DNA of 6,160 nt from Pseudomonadota bacterium (GCA_023452965.1 JAEXUU010000335.1:1-6160); one strand, 5' to 3'; numbered from the stretch's first letter, positions 1 through 6,160 are shown. A program made the numbers and translations. The notes: generated from the sequence alone by a model not told the origin.

Positions 1-55
1 GGATGAGGCCTGGGGAGAGCGGGCGTCCTGGCTCGACGGCTGGAACGGCGTTCAC
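1..55 (-). CDS. Possible start of a further downstream gene (partial, tentative)
   Basis: A GTG at 55-53 overlaps the TGA of the lactonase-like gene (GTGA) and opens a frame reaching the window edge, giving about 18 residues beginning (M)NAVPAVEPGRPLSPG. The overlap style matches the rest of the operon. There is no clear Shine-Dalgarno, and 55 stop-free bases in GC-rich DNA prove nothing. The stretch could equally be untranslated. Confidence 0.25.
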   Translation of the reverse strand, partial: MNAVPAVEPGRPLSPGLI

Positions 56-900
56 GCCGCGAACCAGTTGCGCGCCGGCAGCGACTGCACAACCGGGCCG
101 GGCACGGCCATGTCCATGCGCCCGACGACCTGGCCATGGGCGATCTTGGCCGGCTTGTCGTGCACCGGCAGCAGGAACTTGCCCGTCGCCAGCAGCTTCT
201 TGATCGCCGCCTTTTCCTCGCGCTTCGAGACGCCGTGATTGCCCGTCGTGCGCGGTTCGTTGGCGTGGAGCTCGTGGAAGGGTGTCACGATCTGGTCGTT
301 GAAGTCGTAGATCACGTCGCCGCAGATGATGGCGCGGCCCTCGGCGGTATCGACATGGACGTTCATCGAGCCCTCGGTATGGGCGCCGGCGGCTTCCAGA
401 TAGCAGCCGGGGAAGAGCTCGATCATCCCCGACAGTTCGAGATCCTCGAAGCGCAGCGCATCGCGCGTATGCAGCCGGTCGATCAGGTGCTTGATGTCGG
501 GCGCCGGATATTGCGGGTGCATCAGCCCCGAGACCGAGTATTCGAGCTCGCGGCGGTTGACGAGCACGGTCGTGTTCATCGGGAAGAGCTCGTCTTTCCC
601 GGCATGGTCGATATGGAGATGGGTGTGCATGACATAGCGCACGTCGCCCATCCGCACCCCGTGCCTGGCGAGCTGGTTCTCGATCATGTTCTCGTGGAAC
701 TGGAGGCCGCGCATGCCGAGGCTCTCCATGATCTGGTTGTGGCGGTAGCCGGTGTCGACCACGACCGGCCAGGGTCCGCCCAGGATCAGGAAGCCATAGG
801 TCGGCACGCGCCTTGTCCGGCCGCAATCGCGCCCGAGCACGAGGAAGCTCGCCTCCAGCTCGATATCGCCGTAGTCGAGAATCTTGATTTCGAGCGCCAT
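52..900 (-). CDS. Metallo-beta-lactamase-fold hydrolase, AttM/AiiA-like lactonase family
   Basis: The 282-residue protein has the metallo-beta-lactamase fold. The binuclear zinc motif HTHLHIDHAG lies at residues 92-101 (His94, His96, Asp98, His99). Further ligands are His174 in AGAHTEGS, Asp195 in ICGDVIYD, and His247 in LPVHD. VVVDTGYR at 46-53 is the usual second strand. This set is typical of the N-acyl homoserine lactonase group (AttM/BlcC, AiiA), slightly longer than those enzymes. No signal peptide is seen, so it is probably cytosolic. The start is supported by GGAGG at 910-906, five bases before the ATG; the gap from the amidohydrolase stop is 12 bases. The family name implies quorum quenching, but in a catabolic operon the more likely role is opening a lactone or related intermediate. 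AttM itself works in gamma-butyrolactone catabolism, which shows that such a role exists. Confidence 0.9.
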   Translation of the reverse strand: MALEIKILDYGDIELEASFLVLGRDCGRTRRVPTYGFLILGGPWPVVVDTGYRHNQIMESLGMRGLQFHENMIENQLARHGVRMGDVRYVMHTHLHIDHAGKDELFPMNTTVLVNRRELEYSVSGLMHPQYPAPDIKHLIDRLHTRDALRFEDLELSGMIELFPGCYLEAAGAHTEGSMNVHVDTAEGRAIICGDVIYDFNDQIVTPFHELHANEPRTTGNHGVSKREEKAAIKKLLATGKFLLPVHDKPAKIAHGQVVGRMDMAVPGPVVQSLPARNWFAA

Positions 901-905
901 GCCTT

Positions 906-910
906 CCTCC
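906..910 (-). promoter_or_regulatory. Shine-Dalgarno site GGAGG of the metallo-beta-lactamase-fold gene
   Basis: The minus strand between the amidohydrolase stop (915-913) and the ATG at 900 reads GGGGAGGAAGGC. The GGAGG core has a five-base spacer. It confirms the chosen start and gives this gene its own initiation signal, unlike the overlapping genes upstream. Confidence 0.7.
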
Positions 911-912
911 CC

Positions 913-1797
913 TCAGTCCTGTCGCAGGCGGTAGACCCGCCGTGCCGTCTCGTTGAACACGGCCTCCCGGGCGCCTTCCGGCACGGCCGCAAGATGCGCC
1001 GCGATCAGCTCGGCATAGCTCGTCCAGAGCTTCTCGATCGGGAAATTGGAGCCGAACAGGCAGCGCTCGGCGCCAAAGAGCGCCAGCGTCTGCGCGTCGA
1101 TATAGCCGACATGTTCGGGGTCGTTCCGGCGCAGGAAGGTGCCGAGGCCGGAGAGCTTGCTGACGATGTTGGGCTGGGCCGCGAGCAGCGCCATCCCTTC
1201 GCGCCAGGCGGCGATGCCCTCCGGCGAAAGGTCCTCCAGCATGCCGGCATGCTGGAGCACGAAGGTCACGTTTGGGCAGGCGGCGGCAAGTTTGGCCGCG
1301 CCCGCCATCTGGCCGGCGAAGACCTGGAGGTCGAAGCTGAAGCCGTATTCGGCGAGGCGCCCGACATTGGCGGTCAGCTTCGGATCGCGCGCCAGATCCG
1401 GCCCGCTGGCGAAGCGATAGAGCGCATTCTCGTGCCAGTGCAGCTGCATCCGCACGCCGCGGACGCAGCTATTGGCGGCGAGCGCATCGAGCTGTGGCCT
1501 GACGTCATCGACGAGCATGTCGGCATAGGCGACGATCGCGATCGGGAAACCGCTCTCGTCGGAGGCCTGCGATACGTACTCGACCTCGTCGAGATGGCGC
1601 GCCGGCGCCCAGTTCGCTTGGACGTAGACCGCCTCGACCACGCCCGATGGCCGGCAATCGGCAAGGTACTCGGCGACCGGATAGTCGCGGCGGATCGGCT
1701 CGTAGGGACCGAAGATGCGCGGCTGCATCGGCCCGAGCAGCCAGGGCAGGTCCGCCTGCCGCCAGATATGGAAATGGGAATCGACGAGACCGGTCAT
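913..1797 (-). CDS. Amidohydrolase-2 family metal-dependent hydrolase (COG3618-like)
   Basis: The 294-residue protein is a TIM-barrel hydrolase of the amidohydrolase-2 group. The N-terminal metal motif DSHFHIW is at residues 6-12 (His8, His10); later strand motifs are GVRMQLHWHEN at 114-124, LQHAG at 181-185 (His183), and LFGSNFPIE at 247-255, where the more usual family aspartate (GSDFP) is Asn, as I recall being common in this subgroup. It ends with the FNETARRVYRL block. Characterised relatives include 2-pyrone-4,6-dicarboxylate lactonase and sugar or sulfomucono-lactonases, so hydrolysis of a lactone or cyclic amide is the best guess. The ATG overlaps the CoxE-like stop (ATGA), with a GGAGG 12 bases upstream (1814-1810), rather distant, so coupling probably dominates. 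Its place after a molybdenum hydroxylase suggests work on the hydroxylated product. The exact substrate cannot be told. Confidence 0.87.
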   Translation of the reverse strand: MTGLVDSHFHIWRQADLPWLLGPMQPRIFGPYEPIRRDYPVAEYLADCRPSGVVEAVYVQANWAPARHLDEVEYVSQASDESGFPIAIVAYADMLVDDVRPQLDALAANSCVRGVRMQLHWHENALYRFASGPDLARDPKLTANVGRLAEYGFSFDLQVFAGQMAGAAKLAAACPNVTFVLQHAGMLEDLSPEGIAAWREGMALLAAQPNIVSKLSGLGTFLRRNDPEHVGYIDAQTLALFGAERCLFGSNFPIEKLWTSYAELIAAHLAAVPEGAREAVFNETARRVYRLRQD

Positions 1798-2906
1798 GCG
1801 GCTTGCGAGCCTCCGAGCGAGAGAATGTGCCGGCAGATCCGCGCCGTGCTGGCGCCATTGCCGAGGCTGGCGAGCTGCGGCGCGATCAGGCGCAGCGCCT
1901 CCGTCTCCGGCTTGTAGGCGGGGTCGGCCGCGAGCGGGGTCAGCCAGTCGATGCGGTGCGCGCGCTGGCTGAGCCTCGCCACGGCCGTCACGAGCGCCGC
2001 CGGATCGCCGCGCTCCAGTCCGTCCGAGAGCACGACGACGACGGCGCCGCGCGCATAGGCCGCAAAGCGCGGCACGGCGAGGAAAGCGAGCAGCGCATCG
2101 CCGATGCGGGTGCCCCCGTCCCAGTCAGCCACCAGCCCGGCGGCATCCGCCAGCGCCTGCTCCCGGCGCTTGCGCCGCAGCGCCTTGGTGAGACGCGTCA
2201 GCCGCGTGCCGAAGGTGAAGACCTCGGCATGCGGCACGGACTGCACGACGGTATGGGCGAGCGCGATATTGGCGTCGCTGCGCTGCTTCATCGAGCCGGA
2301 GACGTCGATGAGAAGCAGGATCGGCCGCGCCCGCGTGACCCGGCGCAGCTTCTTCAGGCTCATCACCTCGCCGTCATGGCGGATCGCATCGCGCAGGCTG
2401 CGCGCGAGATCGACGGTCGCGCCCCGGCGTGCCGCGCGCTGGCGATAACCGCGACGGCGCGGCAGCGCTGCCGGCAGCTCCCGGCCGAAGCGGCGCAGCG
2501 TCTCGTTCTCGTCGAGTGACTTCAACATGCGGACCGAGAGCGCCTCCGCGCCGGTCGCAGCCTGGCCGGTCTCGTTGATCTCCTCGCCGAGCAGGACCTC
2601 GCGGGAGCCGCTGTCCTCCTGCACCGAGACGTCGTCATCGGGCGTGAAGTCCTCGTCGCCGGGTTCGGCGATGGCGCCGAGGAAATGGGCGTCGAACAGC
2701 GCCTCGAAGCGCTCGCGCTGCTCCGGATGCGGCGCCAGCGTCGCGACGGCCGCCTTGCGGACATGCTCCAGGCTACGCGGCCCTAGGAGCTCGATCGCGC
2801 TGAGGAAGGAGACGGTCTGCTCGGGCGCAACGGCGATGCCGTGCTGGCGCAGCAGCGCCGGAAAGGAAACGAAGAGCCGGGCGGCCGGTGGGAGAGGCTC
2901 GATCAT
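1794..2906 (-). CDS. VWA-domain protein, CoxE-like
   Basis: The 370-residue product has a helical N-terminal part (about 1-80), an acidic low-complexity stretch (about 81-115, EPGDEDF...), a basic region with RRRGYRQRAARRG near 150-162, and a C-terminal von Willebrand factor A domain from about 194. The metal-ion-dependent adhesion site is complete: DVSGS at 201-205, Thr266 in GGTRIGD, and Asp295 in LSDG. This arrangement is that of CoxE (COG3552), the partner of the MoxR-type ATPase CoxD in molybdenum hydroxylase maturation. It begins inside the stop of the ATPase gene (ATGA) and ends inside the start of the amidohydrolase gene (ATGA), so all three are probably translationally coupled. It has no signal peptide or membrane segment that I can see. 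The intact MIDAS supports a binding or adaptor role, presumably holding the ATPase on its client; the client is inferred from position. Confidence 0.9.
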   Translation of the reverse strand: MIEPLPPAARLFVSFPALLRQHGIAVAPEQTVSFLSAIELLGPRSLEHVRKAAVATLAPHPEQRERFEALFDAHFLGAIAEPGDEDFTPDDDVSVQEDSGSREVLLGEEINETGQAATGAEALSVRMLKSLDENETLRRFGRELPAALPRRRGYRQRAARRGATVDLARSLRDAIRHDGEVMSLKKLRRVTRARPILLLIDVSGSMKQRSDANIALAHTVVQSVPHAEVFTFGTRLTRLTKALRRKRREQALADAAGLVADWDGGTRIGDALLAFLAVPRFAAYARGAVVVVLSDGLERGDPAALVTAVARLSQRAHRIDWLTPLAADPAYKPETEALRLIAPQLASLGNGASTARICRHILSLGGSQAA

Positions 2907-3787
2907 GCCGCCAGCCCCGGGATAAACAGCGGCAGGCGGGGGCGTAGATGCGCGAGGTCTTCCTCGTCCTTGATCGCGGTGCCGAGCGAGCGCCGGAAGG
3001 CTTCCGGCCAGGGCGCACCGCTCTGTGCGAGCGCCGTCGCGGCCTCGGCCCAGTCGACGGCCTCGGCGACGCCCGGCGGCTTGGCCAGCGGTTCCTGCCT
3101 GAGCAGGCCGACCGCGTGGACGACGGCCCGCGCCGTGCCTTCCGCCACCGCCGAGGACCGCAGCATGATGATCTGCGCCTCGCGCTCCGGTTCGGGATAG
3201 GCGATGTAGTGGTAGACGCAGCGGCGGCGCAGCGCCTCGTGCAGCTCGCGGGTGCGGTTCGAGGTGAGCACGACGACCGGCCGCTCGGGCGCGCGCAACG
3301 TCCCGCGCTCGGGGATCGAGATCGAGAAATCCGAGAGGAATTCGAGCAGGAAGGCCTCGAATTCATGGTCGGAGCGGTCGATCTCGTCGATAAGCAGGAC
3401 GGTGGATTCGGGCCGCCGCAACGCCGTCAGCATTGGCCGCTCGATCAGGAAATCGTCGCGGTAGATGTCGAGGGTTTCACCTTCGCGCGCCTGCCGGATC
3501 GCCAGCATCTGGCGCGGATAGTTCCATTCATAGAGCGCCGCCGAAGCGTCGATGCCCTCGAAGCACTGCAGACGGATCAGCTGCCGGCCGAGAATGCCGG
3601 CGATGGCCTTGGCGGCCTCGGTCTTGCCGACGCCAGGCGCGCCTTCGAGCAGCAGCGGCTTGCCGAGCGCGAGCGACAGGTAGCCGGCCGTCGCGATGCC
3701 GTCATCGGCGAGATACATCGCGGCCGTCAGGGCCTGCGCGAGGTCCTCGGGGCTTGAGATGCCGGCGACGGTCGTGCGCAAAGCCAT
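2903..3787 (-). CDS. MoxR-family AAA+ ATPase, CoxD-like
   Basis: The 294-residue product is an AAA+ ATPase of the MoxR type. Walker A is GAPGVGKT at residues 49-56, Walker B is VLLIDEID at 130-137, the sensor-1 Asn is in LTSNR (Asn177), and the arginine cluster ALRRRC at 185-190 carries the likely finger. The YEWNYPRQMLAIR segment (86-98) is typical of the CoxD branch, and the length matches CoxD of Oligotropha carboxidovorans, a membrane-associated chaperone that helps complete the CO dehydrogenase Mo-Cu centre. Here it starts four bases after the molybdenum subunit stop and overlaps the CoxE-like gene by ATGA, so co-translation of an ATPase/VWA pair is likely. No clear Shine-Dalgarno precedes the ATG, which fits translational coupling. 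The inferred role is unfolding or remodelling the neighbouring enzyme for cofactor sulfuration or insertion; general MoxR function is well supported, this client is not proven. Confidence 0.9.
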   Translation of the reverse strand: MALRTTVAGISSPEDLAQALTAAMYLADDGIATAGYLSLALGKPLLLEGAPGVGKTEAAKAIAGILGRQLIRLQCFEGIDASAALYEWNYPRQMLAIRQAREGETLDIYRDDFLIERPMLTALRRPESTVLLIDEIDRSDHEFEAFLLEFLSDFSISIPERGTLRAPERPVVVLTSNRTRELHEALRRRCVYHYIAYPEPEREAQIIMLRSSAVAEGTARAVVHAVGLLRQEPLAKPPGVAEAVDWAEAATALAQSGAPWPEAFRRSLGTAIKDEEDLAHLRPRLPLFIPGLAA

Positions 3788-3791
3788 CGCG

Positions 3792-4835
3792 TCAGCGCCA
3801 ATTCACCGGGCCGCCGCGGCGTGGGCCGGGCTTGGCGCCGCCATTCGCCTTGATGCCGCGCAGGATCTTCTCGGGCGTGATCGGCAACTCGTCGACCCTG
3901 ACGCCGACGGCGTTGTAGACCGCGTTGGCGATCGCCGGCAGCACCGGATTGGCGCACATCTCGCCCGGCCCCTTGCCGCCGAACGGTCCGTCCGGCGCGG
4001 GCCGCTCCAGCACCGTGACGTGATAGGGCGCGATCTCGCCCGGGCCGGGCATCAGATATTCGTTGAAGTCGCGCGGGCCATGCTCGGGGTTGGGATAATA
4101 CGGCTCCGGCGTTTCGTAGAGCGCGTGGCTGATGCCCATCCAGGCGCCGCCGACCAGCTGCTGTTCGACCATGCGCGGATTGATGACGCGGCCGAGCTCG
4201 TAGGCGCTGGTCATCCTGAGCACCTCGACCTCGCCGGTCTCGTCATCGACGGCGACGTCGGCAACGAGGCAGGCATGGGCGAAGGCGGTGTTGGGGTTCA
4301 TCTCGCCGGTCTCGGCATCGACCGCCGAGAGCGGGATCAGGAAGATGCCGCGCCCGGCGATGGTCTTGCCCTGCTTGAACTGGGCCGCCTGCGCCGTCGC
4401 CTTGACCGTGATCGTCTTCGAGGGCGCGCCGCGGACATGGATGTTGCCGCGCCCGTCGGTGACGAGGTCGCTGGCATTGACCTCGAGTTCTTCCGCAGCG
4501 GCTTCCAGCAGGACGCCGCGCGCCTCGCGTGCCGCGACGATGATGGCGTTGCCCATGCGGTGCGTGCCGCGCGAGGCGAAGGAGCCCATGTCGTGCGGGC
4601 CGGTGTCGCTGTCGGCGGTGTCGACGAAGACATCCTCGATCGGCACGCCCAGCGTCTCCGCCGCGATCTGCCGCGAGACCTGCTTCATGCCCTGGCCGAG
4701 ATCGATCGCCGAGAGCGCGACGGTGAACTTGCCGTCCGGATTGGAATGGATCAGCGCCTGGCTCGGGTCGCCGCCGAGATTCATGCCGATCGGATAGTTG
4801 ACCGAGGCCATGCCCCTGCCTTCGTGACGGGCCAT
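3792..4835 (-). CDS. Xanthine dehydrogenase-family molybdopterin-binding subunit, C-terminal half
   Basis: The 347-residue product is the second half of a molybdenum hydroxylase large subunit. It begins where an intact subunit would read G-x-GRG-x-A (HEGRGMAS at residues 4-11). It carries the GQG cofactor motif at 47-49, the segment GSFASRGTHRMGNA at 84-97, and near the end GGKGPGE at 286-292, whose Glu292 matches the catalytic base usually found as GVGE; the AIANAVYNAVGVR and ELPITPEKIL blocks after it are standard. The ATG at 4835 is preceded by AGGAGG with a 7-base spacer and sits one base after the stop of the upstream half, so it should be translated on its own or by termination-reinitiation. 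The upstream half supplies GGGFGGK and AMRGFG, so the two polypeptides would have to assemble into one active site. Eubacterium barkeri nicotinate dehydrogenase (NdhL/NdhM) is a known enzyme with such a divided subunit. An ancestral frameshift is the alternative explanation. Confidence 0.9.
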   Translation of the reverse strand: MARHEGRGMASVNYPIGMNLGGDPSQALIHSNPDGKFTVALSAIDLGQGMKQVSRQIAAETLGVPIEDVFVDTADSDTGPHDMGSFASRGTHRMGNAIIVAAREARGVLLEAAAEELEVNASDLVTDGRGNIHVRGAPSKTITVKATAQAAQFKQGKTIAGRGIFLIPLSAVDAETGEMNPNTAFAHACLVADVAVDDETGEVEVLRMTSAYELGRVINPRMVEQQLVGGAWMGISHALYETPEPYYPNPEHGPRDFNEYLMPGPGEIAPYHVTVLERPAPDGPFGGKGPGEMCANPVLPAIANAVYNAVGVRVDELPITPEKILRGIKANGGAKPGPRRGGPVNWR

Positions 4836-4836
4836 C

Positions 4837-6160
4837 TCAGCGCCTCCTCGTGCCGAAGACTGAAGAGAACCGCACCGCGCCGTGCTGCGTCTGCGCCGGG
4901 GCGGCCGGTGCCGAGACCGGCGGCGGCGCGGGCTGGTAGGGCGGTGCAGCAGGAGGGCTGGCCGCTTGATAGGGCGGTGGCGCGTAGGCAGGCGGTGCGT
5001 TCGGCGGCGGCATGGTGGGCCGGGCCGGCTCGTAACGCGGCACCTGCGTCGGCGCGGCGCGCCCGTCGCGAGCTCCTTCCATCACCGGCTGCTTGCTCAG
5101 CGGGATCCGCGCCGTGCCGGCCGGAAGCGTCTGGGTCGGCGTTCCCGCTCGCGTCTCGGGCCGCCCGATCTGCCCCTTGGTGTCGACCGTCGTCGCGGGG
5201 ATCTGGCCGCGTTCGCCGGCGCCACCATGCAGCGAGGACTGCCGCTTCGCCTGTTCGGAGAGCGGCCAGTTCGCCTTCTCGGCGGCAACCTGCACGCATT
5301 CGACCAGCGCCGTGTTCTTGGCGGCGCGCCTGTGCGGCTTCATGTCCCCGTCGCGATAGGCGTTGAGGATACGGAACTCCATCGGGTCCATGCTCGCCGC
5401 CTCGGCGAGACGGTCCATCTGGACCTCTAGCGCGAAGTCGACCGCGGTGACGCCGAAGCCGCGCATCGCGGTGGAGGGGCAGCGATTGGTGTAGGCGACG
5501 TAGATGTCGGAGGCGACATTGGGGATCCAGTACGGCCCCGGCACATGCGCCGTGCACTTGATCGCCGCATAGCTCGACAGGCGCGTATAGGCTCCGGCGT
5601 CGAAATAGCTGCGGATGTAGCGGGCGACGATGCGCCCGTCCCGCATCACGCCGTCCTTGATGTAGATGCGCTCGGCCCCACGCGGCGAGCCGTAGAGCAT
5701 CTCCTCCTCGCGATCGAGGACGAAGCGCACCGGCTTGCCGGTCAGCATCGCGCCGAGAACCGCCAGCGGCTCGGTCAGCGAGTCGACCTTGCCGCCGAAG
5801 CCGCCGCCGACCGTGCCGCCGATGAAGTGCAGCCGGTTCGACTCGACATCGACGATCTTGGCGGTTGTCCCCAGCGCGAAGAACAGGCCCTGCGCACAGG
5901 AGTGCACGACGAAGCGGCCATTCTGCTCGGGCGCGGCGATCGTACCGTTGGTCTCCGTCGGCGCATGCTCGATCGGCGACATCTGGTAGCGGTGTTCCAT
6001 CACGATGTCGGCGCCGGAGAAGCCGCGCTCGACATCGCCGAAGCGCAGCTTCTGATGGTCGAAGCGCTCGTGATACTCGAAGTAGTTACCGGGATAGGTC
6101 TCGTTGACGACGGGCGCGCCCGGTTTCAGCGCCTCCTCGACGTCGAACACGCTCTGCAGC
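4837..6160 (-). CDS. Xanthine dehydrogenase-family molybdopterin-binding subunit, N-terminal half (5' end outside window)
   Basis: This encodes the first half of the large subunit of a molybdenum hydroxylase, a cytosolic enzyme type that hydroxylates aromatic heterocycles or aldehydes using water. The frame is open to the window edge, and a GTG at 6150 lies inside a conserved stretch (VFDVEEAL), so the true start is upstream; roughly 120-130 residues (most of the alpha/beta hammerhead domain) are missing. Counting from 6150, the cofactor loop GGGFGGK is at residues 115-121 and the active-site loop AMRGFG at 228-233, followed by the usual DFALEVQMDRLA helix. This loop is of the XDH/purine-hydroxylase kind, without the cysteine of CO dehydrogenase. 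Family-like sequence ends near residue 303; about 134 further residues form a low-complexity, proline-rich tail before a TGA at 4839-4837. Normal family members continue directly into the second cofactor-binding region, which here is the next gene. Family assignment is secure; substrate unknown. Confidence 0.9.
   Translation of the reverse strand, partial: LQSVFDVEEALKPGAPVVNETYPGNYFEYHERFDHQKLRFGDVERGFSGADIVMEHRYQMSPIEHAPTETNGTIAAPEQNGRFVVHSCAQGLFFALGTTAKIVDVESNRLHFIGGTVGGGFGGKVDSLTEPLAVLGAMLTGKPVRFVLDREEEMLYGSPRGAERIYIKDGVMRDGRIVARYIRSYFDAGAYTRLSSYAAIKCTAHVPGPYWIPNVASDIYVAYTNRCPSTAMRGFGVTAVDFALEVQMDRLAEAASMDPMEFRILNAYRDGDMKPHRRAAKNTALVECVQVAAEKANWPLSEQAKRQSSLHGGAGERGQIPATTVDTKGQIGRPETRAGTPTQTLPAGTARIPLSKQPVMEGARDGRAAPTQVPRYEPARPTMPPPNAPPAYAPPPYQAASPPAAPPYQPAPPPVSAPAAPAQTQHGAVRFSSVFGTRRR
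4843..4848 (-). promoter_or_regulatory. Strong Shine-Dalgarno site AGGAGG for the C-terminal half
   Basis: The minus strand reads AGGAGG, then CGCTGAG, then ATG at 4835. This is a full-consensus Shine-Dalgarno with a 7-base spacer, and the stop codon of the upstream frame lies inside that spacer. It is the best ribosome binding site in the window and is the main reason to treat the downstream half as a real, separately initiated gene. Confidence 0.75.
4891..5052 (-). other. Proline-rich low-complexity segment within the N-terminal molybdenum subunit half
   Basis: Residues 367-420 (counted from 6150) consist largely of Pro and Ala with repeated PPY units: PPAYA, PPPYQ and PPYQP. At DNA level this shows as imperfect direct copies of TAGGGCGGTG on the plus strand at 4937-4946 and 4970-4979, with a related TAGGCAGGCGGTG at 4985-4997. 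Together with the polar, Gly/Thr/Gln-rich stretch before it (about 4840-5241 in all), it occupies the point between the two cofactor-binding regions where ordinary family members have only a short linker. It is probably disordered. It could be a docking tail for the partner chain or a chaperone, or decaying linker sequence; the sequence does not decide. Confidence 0.7.

Noticed and set aside
52..900. Calling the metallo-beta-lactamase-fold protein a quorum-quenching enzyme
   Set aside because: The fold and motifs fit that family, but nothing nearby relates to acyl-homoserine lactone signalling; the context is catabolic.
901..912. Intergenic gap as a possible promoter or terminator
   Set aside because: Twelve bases hold only a Shine-Dalgarno. 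No gap in the window is large enough for an intergenic promoter or hairpin terminator.
136..1917. Very long open frame on the plus strand (593 codons)
   Set aside because: It lies opposite the lactonase-like and amidohydrolase genes, both of which have full catalytic motifs. Its translation is rich in His, Arg, Asp and Glu without any recognisable domain, as expected for an antisense frame in GC-rich DNA.
1647..2519. Plus-strand open frame opposite the CoxE-like gene
   Set aside because: Arg/Ala-rich with no family features, while the complementary frame has an intact MIDAS motif.
4937..4997. Short direct repeats resembling a repeat array
   Set aside because: They are imperfect, closely spaced and explained by coding for repeated PPY units; there are no uniform spacers, so it is not CRISPR or an integration site.
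3696..5366. Long open frame on the plus strand (556 codons) opposite the molybdenum subunit halves
   Set aside because: Same reasoning: the opposite strand carries clear xanthine dehydrogenase motifs, and this frame shows only biased composition.
4781..5557. Minus-strand open frame in another register spanning the split junction
   Set aside because: It overlaps the real halves out of frame, contains none of their motifs, and is Arg/Ala/Gly-rich; it does not bridge the two halves.
3792..6160. Assignment as CO dehydrogenase large subunit because of the CoxD/CoxE-like neighbours
   Set aside because: The active-site loop reads AMRGFG, not the cysteine-bearing CODH loop, so the enzyme is placed in the wider xanthine dehydrogenase family.
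4837..6160. Calling the molybdenum subunit a pseudogene
   Set aside because: Both halves keep their catalytic and cofactor motifs, the second has an ideal ribosome binding site, and no other stop or frameshift is seen. A recent frameshift remains possible but is not the simplest reading.

Overview
The window carries one tightly packed block of genes, all on the minus strand, from a bacterium with high-GC DNA. Codon use, the gene families and their order suggest an alphaproteobacterium of the Hyphomicrobiales type (Bosea, Methylobacterium or Bradyrhizobium relatives). That placement is an inference from sequence style, not a database result. No RNA gene, insertion sequence, CRISPR array or convincing promoter is visible. 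Every gap between neighbouring genes is 12 bases or less, or is an overlap, so the block reads as the middle of one operon that enters at the right edge and probably continues past the left edge.

Layout in transcription order (right to left). 6160-4837: N-terminal half of a xanthine dehydrogenase-family molybdopterin-binding subunit, cut by the window edge at its 5' end and finishing in a long proline-rich tail. 4835-3792: the C-terminal half of the same kind of subunit as a separate frame, one base after the stop, with an ideal AGGAGG ribosome binding site. 3787-2903: MoxR/CoxD-type AAA+ ATPase. 2906-1794: CoxE-type protein with a von Willebrand factor A (MIDAS) domain. 1797-913: amidohydrolase-2 (COG3618-like) TIM-barrel hydrolase. 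900-52: metallo-beta-lactamase-fold hydrolase of the AttM/AiiA lactonase type. The last 55 bases may hold the start of one more gene.

Together the genes look like a molybdenum hydroxylase system with its own maturation pair and two downstream hydrolases. In Oligotropha CO dehydrogenase, CoxD and CoxE act after translation to complete the Mo active site; the pair here probably does a similar job for a non-CODH enzyme, since the active-site loop reads AMRGFG rather than the cysteine-containing CODH loop. The hydrolases could open a lactone or lactam ring made after hydroxylation of an aromatic or N-heterocyclic substrate. The substrate cannot be read from the sequence. The FAD and 2Fe-2S subunits are not in the window and would be expected upstream.

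The most unusual point is the molybdenum subunit: it is divided into two cistrons at the boundary between its two cofactor-binding regions, with an atypical disordered proline-rich tail at the break.
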